A stretch of DNA of 64,000 nt from Silanimonas sp. (GTDB lineage Bacteria > Pseudomonadota > Gammaproteobacteria > Xanthomonadales > Xanthomonadaceae), in NCBI RefSeq assembly GCF_027530345.1, contig NZ_JAPZQK010000006.1:124001-188000 (forward strand), in the 5' to 3' direction. Positions 33,744 through 41,330 of this stretch are shown one piece after another. Each line of letters starts with the position of its first letter. Position 1 is the first letter of the stretch. The notes under the pieces are model-generated. The model did no database searches and was not told the origin of the DNA. It saw only the letters and a list, made by a program, of their open reading frames with translations. Both the position numbers and the translations under genes were made by a program.

Positions 33744-35156
33744 TCAGTTCTGGAAGAAGGACGGCGTGGAGGACGGCGTCTCATCGATCTCGACCGCAGA
33801 GAGCGGCCGCTTTGGCCGCCCATGGTCGTCGCTGTGGGCCGGTAGCTCGGTGATGCCGTGCTGGACGACCTTTCGGAGATAGTGCAACCCCGCGGTGAAG
33901 ACCACCGCGTATACCGCGATGTAGCCGACCATCGTGAACAGCACCATCCAACCTTGAAGGCTCGGCGTCACTGCCTCGCTGGCGGTCATCACGCCGTAGA
34001 TCAGGTAGGGCTGACGGCCGATCTCGGTCACGAACCATCCGGCGAGCACGGCGATGAAGGGCGCCGGAATCATCCAGGTGAGCACGCGCAGGAAGCGCGG
34101 CGACGAGCGCAGCGAGCCGCGCCACACGTGCCACGCGCCCCAGAGGCCGACGAGGATCATCAGCATCCCGATGCCGACCATGATGCGGAAACTCCAGAAC
34201 ACGATCGCCACCGGCGGCCGCTCTTCGGGCGCGAAATCCTTGAGTCCCTGCACGACGCCATCGGGGTCATGCTTGAGGATGACGCTCGCGAGCTTCGGAA
34301 TGCCGACCTCGAGGTGGTTTTCCTCGGCCTGCTGGTCGGGCAAAGCGAACAGCAGCAGCGGCACCTGCCCGCCAGTCTCCCAATGGCCCTCCATCGCCGC
34401 GACCTTGGCCGGCTGGTGCTCCAGCGTGTTCAGGCCATGCAGGTCGCCGACGAACATCTGCAGCGGCGCGATGACGGCCAACAACACGAGGGTCATCTTC
34501 AACGCGCGCTCGGCTGATTCCACTGCATGGCCACGCAGCAGGTAAAGCGCGGAGACACCGGCCACGACGAAGCCGCCGGTCAGGAAGGACGCCAGCGCCA
34601 TATGCGCGAAACGGTATGGGAAGGACGGGTTGAAGATCGCCTCTGCCCAGCTCGTCACATGGATCATGCCTTCGCGGAGCTCGAAGCCGGTCGGCGTCTG
34701 CATCCAGGAATTGGCCGACAGGATCCAGAAGGAAGAAATGAACGTGCCGATCGCCACCATGTAGGCGGACAGCAGGTGCAAGCCCTTCGGCACCTTGCCC
34801 CGGCCGAACAGCAGCACACCGAGGAACGCGGCCTCGAGGAAGAAGGCCGTCACCACCTCGTAGGCGAGGATCGGCCCGAGGAAGTTGGAAGACACGTAGG
34901 CGAAGTTGCTCCAGTTGGTACCGAACTGGAAGGCCATCACCAGGCCCGAGACCACGCCCATGCCGAACACCACGGCGAATATCTTCGTCCAGAACGCGGC
35001 CAGCTTTTCCCAATGAGGGCTGCCGGTTTTCAGCGAGATCGTCTCCAGCACCGCGATGTAGCTCGCGAGGCCGATCGTGAAGACCGGGAAGATCGCGTGG
35101 AAGGAGACGACGAAGGCGAACTGCAGCCTGGAAAGGAAGACCGGATCGAGATCCAT
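33744..35156 (-). CDS. cydA: Cytochrome bd-type ubiquinol oxidase subunit I, short Q-loop (CioA-like)
   Basis: 470 residues from MDLDPVF. Haem ligands are visible: the early His in VVSFHAIFP, the His in YRFAHMALA and the Met in FWSFRIMVG. GDLHGLNTLEHQPAKVAAMEGHWE and TEIGRQPY mark the quinol side. The short loop after it places the protein in the CioA/CydA-S group, often called cyanide-insensitive. Bd oxidases are known to stay active in sulfide that blocks haem-copper oxidases, which fits the adjacent sulfide island. The extra 37 N-terminal residues in the track lack support. Confidence 0.95.
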   Translation of the reverse strand: MDLDPVFLSRLQFAFVVSFHAIFPVFTIGLASYIAVLETISLKTGSPHWEKLAAFWTKIFAVVFGMGVVSGLVMAFQFGTNWSNFAYVSSNFLGPILAYEVVTAFFLEAAFLGVLLFGRGKVPKGLHLLSAYMVAIGTFISSFWILSANSWMQTPTGFELREGMIHVTSWAEAIFNPSFPYRFAHMALASFLTGGFVVAGVSALYLLRGHAVESAERALKMTLVLLAVIAPLQMFVGDLHGLNTLEHQPAKVAAMEGHWETGGQVPLLLFALPDQQAEENHLEVGIPKLASVILKHDPDGVVQGLKDFAPEERPPVAIVFWSFRIMVGIGMLMILVGLWGAWHVWRGSLRSSPRFLRVLTWMIPAPFIAVLAGWFVTEIGRQPYLIYGVMTASEAVTPSLQGWMVLFTMVGYIAVYAVVFTAGLHYLRKVVQHGITELPAHSDDHGRPKRPLSAVEIDETPSSTPSFFQN

Positions 35157-35311
35157 GGTGCTGGCCTGCTGGGGGGCCGGCGGGCGCCGGCCGGGGTTGG
35201 ACGGAATCGGAAGCGGCGAGGGCACCTTAAGGGAGACGCGCACCGGACTGAACCGGGGTGCGTCCAAGAGTCGCAGGGCCTTCGCTGCTCCGACGAACGA
35301 CTTTATATCGG

Positions 35312-35325
35312 AATATGCTTATATT
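35312..35325 (+). promoter_or_regulatory. Inverted repeat/AT block between cydA and the rhodanese operon
   Basis: AATAT-GCTT-ATATT is a perfect inverted repeat inside an AT-rich island. TATATT (35320-35325) could be the -10 of the rhodanese operon, whose ATG follows at 35361 with AGAGG upstream. The 204-bp divergent region otherwise shows no gene. Two TTATAT copies (35303 and 35319) are 16 bp apart. Confidence 0.4.
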
Positions 35326-35360
35326 AGGATTGACTGAACTCAAAAGAGAAGAGGTGTTCG

Positions 35361-35732
35361 ATGCTCGCCATGCTTCGCAGTCTGTTGGCAGGTCCTTCCG
35401 CCTCGGCATCGGTCGATGAAGCCTTGGCCATGATGGCGTCGGGTGCGATCCTTGTGGATGTGCGCGAGTCCTCCGAGTGGCGGGCCGGGCACGCACTAGG
35501 CGCCGTGCACGTCCCACTGGGGGACCTCCAGGGCCAAGGGCTTCGTACCCTCGAGTCGAAAGGCGTGAAGGCGGGCACGGGTGACATCGTCCTGCTCATC
35601 TGCCACAGCGGCATGCGCAGCGGCCTCGCCTGCCAGACGCTGGCTGGCGACGCCCCCTTCAAGGCCATCAATGTGAAGGGCGGAATGATCGCCTGGCAGC
35701 GCGCCGGCCTGCCGATGGCAGGTGCACGATGA
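35361..35732 (+). CDS. Rhodanese-like sulfurtransferase
   Basis: 123 residues, one rhodanese domain with ILVDVRESSEWRAGHALGAVHVP and the active loop CHSGMRS. It starts an operon divergent from cydABDC, and its stop overlaps the cytochrome gene (ATGA). The hydrophobic N-terminus is too weak for a convincing signal peptide, so it is probably cytoplasmic. With the 28028 rhodanese it makes two separate sulfurtransferases in the region. Confidence 0.9.
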   Translation: MLAMLRSLLAGPSASASVDEALAMMASGAILVDVRESSEWRAGHALGAVHVPLGDLQGQGLRTLESKGVKAGTGDIVLLICHSGMRSGLACQTLAGDAPFKAINVKGGMIAWQRAGLPMAGAR

Positions 35733-36697
35733 GCGCCGTGATCCTTCGGGCCAGCGTCGTCGTGGCTCTGGCCTTATCCGCCGGGCTTTCCGCCGCACAA
35801 GCCTCTGCGAATGCATCAGAGCAACCGGCGGATGCACGAGCCTTAGAAGCCGCGAAGGCGTTCTCCTCGGAACTGCGCGCTACCTTGGGCGCCGCCATGG
35901 CCCATGGTGGGCCCGCCGCCGGTGTCCGGGTCTGCCACGACGAAGCGCCCCGCATCGCTGACCGGATCTCCGCCGAGCACGGCGTCCGCCTTGGCCGCGT
36001 GGGGGTTCGCTCGCGACAACCCGCCAACCGACTCGAGGGTTGGCAGAAAACGCTCCTCGCCGCGTGGCAGGCCTCGCCACCGGCGGGCACACCGGCGAAC
36101 TGGGCCCCCGTTAAGTCGATGGAGGCGCCCGGCGGAACGCTGCGATGGGCGAAAGCCATTGAGACCGAAGCGGTCTGCGTGGTTTGCCATGGCCCCTCGG
36201 TCGAGCCCGGCTTGGCCGACACCATCCGCCGGCTCTACCCCGATGATCCCGCCGTTGGCTTCGAGCCCGGCAGTTTGCGCGGACTGGTGTGGGTGGAAGT
36301 GGCGTCGGCGAATATCGCCGAACCGACCAGCGCCGATGCGCGCCAGACGATCCGCATGAACCCTGCGCAAGCCGCGGCGCTGCGTCGACAGATGCGAGCC
36401 CACCTGGAGCGGATCGAAGCAACGCTGCTGGCACTGGGCCACGGCGACAACGCGACAGCAGGGACGCTCCTCGCAGAAGGCGGGGTCGGAGGTCGGCATG
36501 GGGGAAGCGACGATTTTCGATCCGCATTGCCAGACGGCTGGCCGCGCTTCGCGCGACCGATGCACGTCGCGATGGGCCAAGCCTCCGAGGCCGCCGCCGC
36601 GGAGGACCTTCCCCGCACGCTGCGCCATCTGGGCGAGGCCGTCGGCCAGTGCAATGCCTGCCATGCGACCTACCGCGTCGATGCCAGGGAGCCCTGA
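35729..36697 (+). CDS. Periplasmic di-haem protein: DUF3365 (Tll0287-like) domain plus cytochrome c'-like domain
   Basis: 322 residues. A signal peptide (about 1-24) leads into a DUF3365-type sensor domain with CHDEAPRIADRIS and RWAKAIETEAVCVVCHGPS, which contains a CxxCH haem site. After a charged linker, a C-terminal helical part ends with QCNACHATYRVD, the typical haem motif of cytochrome c'. So one secreted polypeptide probably carries two c-type haems, one in a small-ligand-sensing fold. Its position between a rhodanese and a Crp/Fnr gene suggests sensing or binding of sulfide, NO or another haem ligand. This is inference. Confidence 0.75.
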   Translation: MSAVILRASVVVALALSAGLSAAQASANASEQPADARALEAAKAFSSELRATLGAAMAHGGPAAGVRVCHDEAPRIADRISAEHGVRLGRVGVRSRQPANRLEGWQKTLLAAWQASPPAGTPANWAPVKSMEAPGGTLRWAKAIETEAVCVVCHGPSVEPGLADTIRRLYPDDPAVGFEPGSLRGLVWVEVASANIAEPTSADARQTIRMNPAQAAALRRQMRAHLERIEATLLALGHGDNATAGTLLAEGGVGGRHGGSDDFRSALPDGWPRFARPMHVAMGQASEAAAAEDLPRTLRHLGEAVGQCNACHATYRVDAREP

Positions 36698-36700
36698 TCC

Positions 36701-37453
36701 GTGATTCTCCCGTCCTCACCGGCTTTCGCCCTGCTCGCAAGGTTGGGCGTGTTGCCAACGCTGGGAGAGCGCCCTCCGACGCGAGGTGCGCATGTCCGGC
36801 GCCTGCATGTCGTCGGCCACCCGGACCTGGCCATCGAGCACCTCTCGTTGCCAGGCCGTGCCGTGCTCTTCGAGGCTGGAGAACCCTTCCAAACGCTCCA
36901 CATCGTGCTTCATGGCGCCCTCAAGACCGTGGCCCATGAAGGGACCGACACCGAACGCATCACGTCGTTCGTGCGTCGAGGCGAGGTCATCGGCTTCGAA
37001 CAGATGGCGGATGGCGGACACGCCGCGGAAGCGGTCACGCTCGAACCTTCCGTGGTCCTGGCCGTACCCGTGGCGGGCCTCGAAGCGCTGTCCATGGACG
37101 ACCCGACACTGTTGCGTCTGTGGTGGCGCACTTGTGCCGAACCGATGGAGCGGCACGCCGCCCAACTCATCCTGCTCGCGCGGCGCCTGGTCCATGAACG
37201 CCTCGAGCGCTTCCTCTGGTCATTGGCCCCTGCATCGACCGTGATGGCCGAAGGCGCACCCCGCCTCCATCTCGCCATGGGCCGTGGAGAAATCGCCAGC
37301 TACCTCGGTATGACGAACGAAAGCGTCAGCCGGGCCTTCGCGAAGCTTGTCGAGGAAGGACGGATCCGCGTACGTGGCCGGCATATCGACCTGCTTTCCG
37401 GCCCCAACGCGCCGTCGCGGCTTGCCGCAGGCCTCGCTGTTCGGCGAGCCTGA
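36701..37453 (+). CDS. Crp/Fnr family transcriptional regulator
   Basis: 250 residues. A cyclic-nucleotide-binding-type beta-roll (about 45-150) is followed by a long dimer helix and a winged helix (RGEIASYLGMTNESVSRAFAKLVEEGRIRV). NESVSR resembles the FNR recognition helix, so FNR-like DNA targets are likely. The N-terminal cysteine set needed for an iron-sulfur cluster is absent, so it is not a classical oxygen sensor. The start is GTG, three bases after the cytochrome gene. It is probably the regulator of this operon and perhaps of cydABDC. Confidence 0.88.
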   Translation: MILPSSPAFALLARLGVLPTLGERPPTRGAHVRRLHVVGHPDLAIEHLSLPGRAVLFEAGEPFQTLHIVLHGALKTVAHEGTDTERITSFVRRGEVIGFEQMADGGHAAEAVTLEPSVVLAVPVAGLEALSMDDPTLLRLWWRTCAEPMERHAAQLILLARRLVHERLERFLWSLAPASTVMAEGAPRLHLAMGRGEIASYLGMTNESVSRAFAKLVEEGRIRVRGRHIDLLSGPNAPSRLAAGLAVRRA

Positions 37454-37480
37454 CGCCGATCCCGTCTCGAGGACACGCCG

Positions 37481-38173
37481 ATGCCTTGGCCACACCTCCT
37501 CCGTCAGAAGCGACTTGGTTATGCCGGGATGCTCGCCTTCGGGCTCGTACTCGTCGGCTTCGGGCTGCAACCCCTAATCCGCGACGTCTTGATCGAAGCC
37601 CACGGGGTGCAGACGGTGGCCACCGTGGTCGATGCCGGCTCCGTGCCGTCGTCCGGAGGAAGCCGCGTCGGGTTCATCCGCTACGAATTCAAGGACGCGG
37701 ACGGGGCGCCCCACGCCGGCCAAAGCAGCGGCTATTCGGGCACGGTCGGTGAGTCCGTCCTGGTCGAGTACGCGCCGTCCTTCCCCTTCGTCCATCGTCT
37801 GGTCGGCGAAGACCGCCGGCTCGCAAAGGGATGGCACTGGGGCATGGCCGGATTCGGACTTCTGCTTCTGATGGCCGGCACACACAGCCTGATCGTGCTT
37901 CGTCGCACATGGGGGCTCGTGCAACGCCTGCGGCGTGCGTCGCCGCGACTCACCGGGCGTGTCATCCGCCGATCGCACGACGGCCGGACCCTCGACTACG
38001 AATACGCGGCCAGCGGCCGCACGCGACGGCGCCGCACCTTGCCGATGCCGATGTCGGCTTGGCAGGGCGTGTCGCCCGGCGACGACATCGCCCTCCTCGC
38101 CACGGATGCAGAGGCGAACGAGGTGTTGACGGTCGTCGAAAGGGACCACTTCGCGGCGTCACCGCCTCGCTGA
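37481..38173 (+). CDS. DUF3592 domain membrane protein
   Basis: 230 residues. Membrane helices at about 13-33 and 125-142 flank a beta-rich segment that contains VVDAGSVPSSGGSRVGFIRYEF, DUF3592-like, with a second soluble domain (RRTLPMPMSAWQGVSPGDDIALLATD). The function is unknown. It may belong to the end of the rhodanese-cytochrome-Crp transcript (27 bp gap), and it is followed by a strong hairpin. Confidence 0.72.
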   Translation: MPWPHLLRQKRLGYAGMLAFGLVLVGFGLQPLIRDVLIEAHGVQTVATVVDAGSVPSSGGSRVGFIRYEFKDADGAPHAGQSSGYSGTVGESVLVEYAPSFPFVHRLVGEDRRLAKGWHWGMAGFGLLLLMAGTHSLIVLRRTWGLVQRLRRASPRLTGRVIRRSHDGRTLDYEYAASGRTRRRRTLPMPMSAWQGVSPGDDIALLATDAEANEVLTVVERDHFAASPPR

Positions 38174-38175
38174 GG

Positions 38176-38196
38176 CCTGCGACACATCGTCGCAGG
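38176..38196 (+). terminator. Hairpin terminator candidate after the DUF3592 gene
   Basis: CCTGCGAC-ACATC-GTCGCAGG is a perfect 8-bp stem three bases after the stop codon, and probably ends the transcript before the copper-receptor gene. No U-tract. Confidence 0.5.
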
Positions 38197-38276
38197 GCGG
38201 GACGGAATTGATCGCACTCAAAGCGCGGAAAAGCGCCAAAGGAGACCCTGCGCGCCTCGTTTCCTTGGACCTTGCC

Positions 38277-40529
38277 ATGCGCTCTCGTCGCTCCCTGCTC
38301 GCGCTCGCCATCGTTTCCGGTCTTCCCGGCTTCGTGACGGCCGCTCCCTCGCCGGACGCCGTCACCCTCGATCGCGTCGAAGTGCACGGCGACCACCTGC
38401 GGCCGCTGCCCACCGCGGAGGAAGCCGACACCACGGACCGTCGCGCGCATCACGGTGCCGACGTGGCGGCCCTGCTCTCCCGCGTCCCCGGCGTCGCGTT
38501 GCAGGGCGCCGGTGGTGCATCCAGCTTGCCGGTGCTGCGCGGATTCGCCGACGACCGCGTGCGCATCGCGGTCGACGGCATGGATCTGCTGGCCAGCTGC
38601 CCGAACCACATGAACCCGCCCATGTCCTACCTCGCGCCGTCGCAAGTGCGGAAGGCCGCCGTATTCGCCGGTCTCGCTCCCGTGAGCCTCGGCGGCGACA
38701 GCCTCGGCGGCGCCATCACCATCGACGCGACGCCGCTGCACTTCAACGAAGCGGCCAAGGACTGGACGGCCGGCGGTCAGCTCGGCGGCTACGCCCGGGA
38801 ACAAGGAGACGCTCGCGGCATCGATCTTGCGCTACACGCTGGCGACGCCAACACCAGCCTCGCCGTGATCGCCAACCATGCACAGGCGGACAACTACCGT
38901 GCGGCCGAGCCCTTCAAGACGATCGCGAGCACCGGACGGGAAGGTCGTGTGCTGCCGCTGGATGAAGTGGGGTCGAGCGCCTACGAGACGCGCAATCAGC
39001 AACTCACCGTCGCGCAACGTTTCGAGGAGCAGCAGGTCGACGTGACGATCTCGCGCCAGGACATGCCCTTCCAAGGCTTTCCGAACCAGCGCATGGACCT
39101 CACCGAGAACCAAGCCGACCGCGTCAACGCGCACTGGAACGGCAAGCTGGGCGGCGTCGCGGTTGATGCACGCATCTGGCACGAACAGGTTGACCATGCG
39201 ATGGACTTCGGTCCGGACAAGCGCTTCTGGTACGGCATGGCGTCGAACGTGCCGGGGGCCATGACGGAAGGTCGCCCCTGCGCGCCGATCTCGCCGACCT
39301 GCGCAGCCGGCATGCCGATGCTTTCGGCCAGCCGGACCAACGGCGCGAGCCTCCGCGTTGACCACACGAGCGCCGAGGGCGACGCGCTGCGCGCCGGTGT
39401 CGATCTACTCGCCTATCGGCTTCAAGAGGACTGGCCTGCTTCGGGTGCGGCCATGTGGCCAGGCACCTTCGTCAACATCAACGACGGCCAGCGCGATCGC
39501 GCCGGCGCCTTCGTCGAATGGGAATCGTCGCCGGGCGAAGGCTGGACGCGCCTCGTCGGCCTGCGTGTTGATCGCGTGGTCAGCGATGCCGGCCCGGTGC
39601 GCGGCTACGACATCGATCCAGCGCCGCCGGGCTCGTACATGATGACCGCCGCAGACGCCGCGGCCTTCAACGCGCGCCAGCGTCGGCAGTCCGACCTGCA
39701 CTGGGGCTTCGCCGCGATGCTTCGTCGCAGCTTCGACGCAGGATTCAGCGCCGAAGTCGGCGTGGTGCGCCGCGTGCGCTCGCCGAACCTGCACGAGCGC
39801 TACGCGTGGTCCACGTGGTCGATGGCTGCACTCATGAACAACACGGTCGGCGACGGCAACGGCTACGTCGGCGACGTCGGCCTGAAGCCCGAGACCGCGC
39901 ACACGCTCTCCGCCACTCTCGATTGGCAAGACAAGGAGAATGGCCACTCGGCCCGGCTCTCGCCCTATGTCACGTGGGTGGACGACTACATCGACGCCGT
40001 GCGCCTCACCAACAACGCGACCGGCTTCAACGTGCTGCGTTACTCCAACCAGTCGGCGCGCCTGCACGGCATCGACGCCAGCGCGACCTGGACGCTGGCC
40101 GACGGCACGGCAGGCCACTGGGCACTGGAAGGCAGTGCCAGCGTCACGCGCGGCCGCAATCGCCAGACCGGCGGCGGCCTCTACAACGTGATGCCGCCGC
40201 AGGGGCGGCTCGGCCTTGTCCACCATCGCGGCCCGTGGAAAGCGCGCGTTGATTGGGAAGGGGTACGCCGCAAGGCGTCGGGCTCTGCCGCGCGCAACGA
40301 GATCCGCACCGCCGGCTACGGCCTGCTCGCGGCCTCGCTGGCTTGGACCTCGGACGACCTGCGCGTCGACGTCGGCGTGGACAACCTGCTCGATCGGTTC
40401 TACCAGCATCCGCTGGGTGGGGCCTACGTGGGCCAGGGCGCGACGATGATGCTGGCAGGCGTGCCGGCGGGCATCGCCGTGCCGGGACCGGGACGCTCAT
40501 GGCGCGCGGGGTTCCGTTGGTCGTTCTGA
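38277..40529 (+). CDS. TonB-dependent copper receptor, OprC/NosA family
   Basis: 750 residues. A signal peptide (MRSRRSLLALAIVSGLPGFVTAA) is followed by a plug domain and a 22-strand barrel that ends in Phe (FRWSF). The plug carries CPNHMNPPMSY at 108-118, the Cys-Met-His-Met signature that binds copper in OprC/NosA receptors. These import copper across the outer membrane at TonB's expense. The track's TTG start at 38208 is rejected because the signal peptide begins at 38277. A copper role would fit supply of copper enzymes; none is encoded nearby. Confidence 0.9.
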   Translation: MRSRRSLLALAIVSGLPGFVTAAPSPDAVTLDRVEVHGDHLRPLPTAEEADTTDRRAHHGADVAALLSRVPGVALQGAGGASSLPVLRGFADDRVRIAVDGMDLLASCPNHMNPPMSYLAPSQVRKAAVFAGLAPVSLGGDSLGGAITIDATPLHFNEAAKDWTAGGQLGGYAREQGDARGIDLALHAGDANTSLAVIANHAQADNYRAAEPFKTIASTGREGRVLPLDEVGSSAYETRNQQLTVAQRFEEQQVDVTISRQDMPFQGFPNQRMDLTENQADRVNAHWNGKLGGVAVDARIWHEQVDHAMDFGPDKRFWYGMASNVPGAMTEGRPCAPISPTCAAGMPMLSASRTNGASLRVDHTSAEGDALRAGVDLLAYRLQEDWPASGAAMWPGTFVNINDGQRDRAGAFVEWESSPGEGWTRLVGLRVDRVVSDAGPVRGYDIDPAPPGSYMMTAADAAAFNARQRRQSDLHWGFAAMLRRSFDAGFSAEVGVVRRVRSPNLHERYAWSTWSMAALMNNTVGDGNGYVGDVGLKPETAHTLSATLDWQDKENGHSARLSPYVTWVDDYIDAVRLTNNATGFNVLRYSNQSARLHGIDASATWTLADGTAGHWALEGSASVTRGRNRQTGGGLYNVMPPQGRLGLVHHRGPWKARVDWEGVRRKASGSAARNEIRTAGYGLLAASLAWTSDDLRVDVGVDNLLDRFYQHPLGGAYVGQGATMMLAGVPAGIAVPGPGRSWRAGFRWSF

Positions 40530-40538
40530 GCCGCGTGG

Positions 40539-41231
40539 TCAGCCCGCACCGGTACCGAGCCACGGCGCCAGCCGCTCGGTATCGAGGTGCCCGGTCTTGA
40601 CGTACAGCGTGGTGCCTTCGCGGCTGAACGGCGTGTGCCGCGAACCGTGCGGGCTGCGCAGCCAGGTGCCCGCCGGGTAGCGGCCGTGCTCGTCCTCGAA
40701 CACGCCGCGCAGGACGAGGATCTCCTCGCCACCCCAGTGCGTGTGCGGCTTGAACACCGTGCCCGGCGCCCAATCCACGAGCGCCGTGTGCTCGGTGCCG
40801 TGCGAATGCAGGGGCATCACGCTCAGGCCCTCGACCAGACCCGGCCGCCACGCCTCCCGCGAGGCATCGATGCGAACGGTCTCGCGGTCGTCCGCCGCGA
40901 ACTGCCGCAGCTTCACGAACAGCGTGCAGCCGTCCGCGCTTCGCGGCGCGTGGCGGAAGCCTTCCGGGTTGCGCAGGTAGCTACCCGCCGGGTGGTCGCC
41001 GGTGTCATCGCTGAAGACGCCCTCGAGCACGAAGATCTCCTCGCCCGCCGGATGGCCATGCTCGGCGAAGGTCGACCCCGGCGCGTAGCGCACGAGGCTG
41101 GTCGCACGCGCGGCTTCGTCGCCGATGCGATCGAGCATCCGCCGCGTGACGCCGGGGCTCGGCGACGGCTGCCACGCGGCCTCGTCGGGAGGCAGCACCA
41201 CGCGCTGGTCGAAATCGGCATTCAGGCGCAT
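40539..41231 (-). CDS. Double-cupin protein, ChrR-type cupin domains
   Basis: 230 residues in two similar halves. The first has YAPGSTFAEHGHPAGEEIFVLEGVF and the second WAPGTVFKPHTHWGGEEILVLRGVF. Each has the cupin HxH...E metal set and a following PAGSYLRNP/PAGTWLRSP strand. ChrR cupin domains bind zinc and serve as anti-sigma C-terminal sensors, but the anti-sigma N-terminal domain is missing here and no ECF sigma gene is adjacent. The role is unknown. It lies between two TonB receptor genes on the opposite strand. Confidence 0.82.
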   Translation of the reverse strand: MRLNADFDQRVVLPPDEAAWQPSPSPGVTRRMLDRIGDEAARATSLVRYAPGSTFAEHGHPAGEEIFVLEGVFSDDTGDHPAGSYLRNPEGFRHAPRSADGCTLFVKLRQFAADDRETVRIDASREAWRPGLVEGLSVMPLHSHGTEHTALVDWAPGTVFKPHTHWGGEEILVLRGVFEDEHGRYPAGTWLRSPHGSRHTPFSREGTTLYVKTGHLDTERLAPWLGTGAG

Positions 41232-41330
41232 GGCGGCCCCGTCACGAAAAAGGATGGGGGCATCGTAGGCCCCGTTTCGCCACGCGTGCACCCGGGGTCG
41301 TCCACACTTCAACACCTCAGCCCCCCTTCG

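Noticed and set aside
37454-38276. TTG start at 38208 for the copper receptor
   Set aside because: It would place 23 charged residues before a normal signal peptide that begins at the ATG at 38277.
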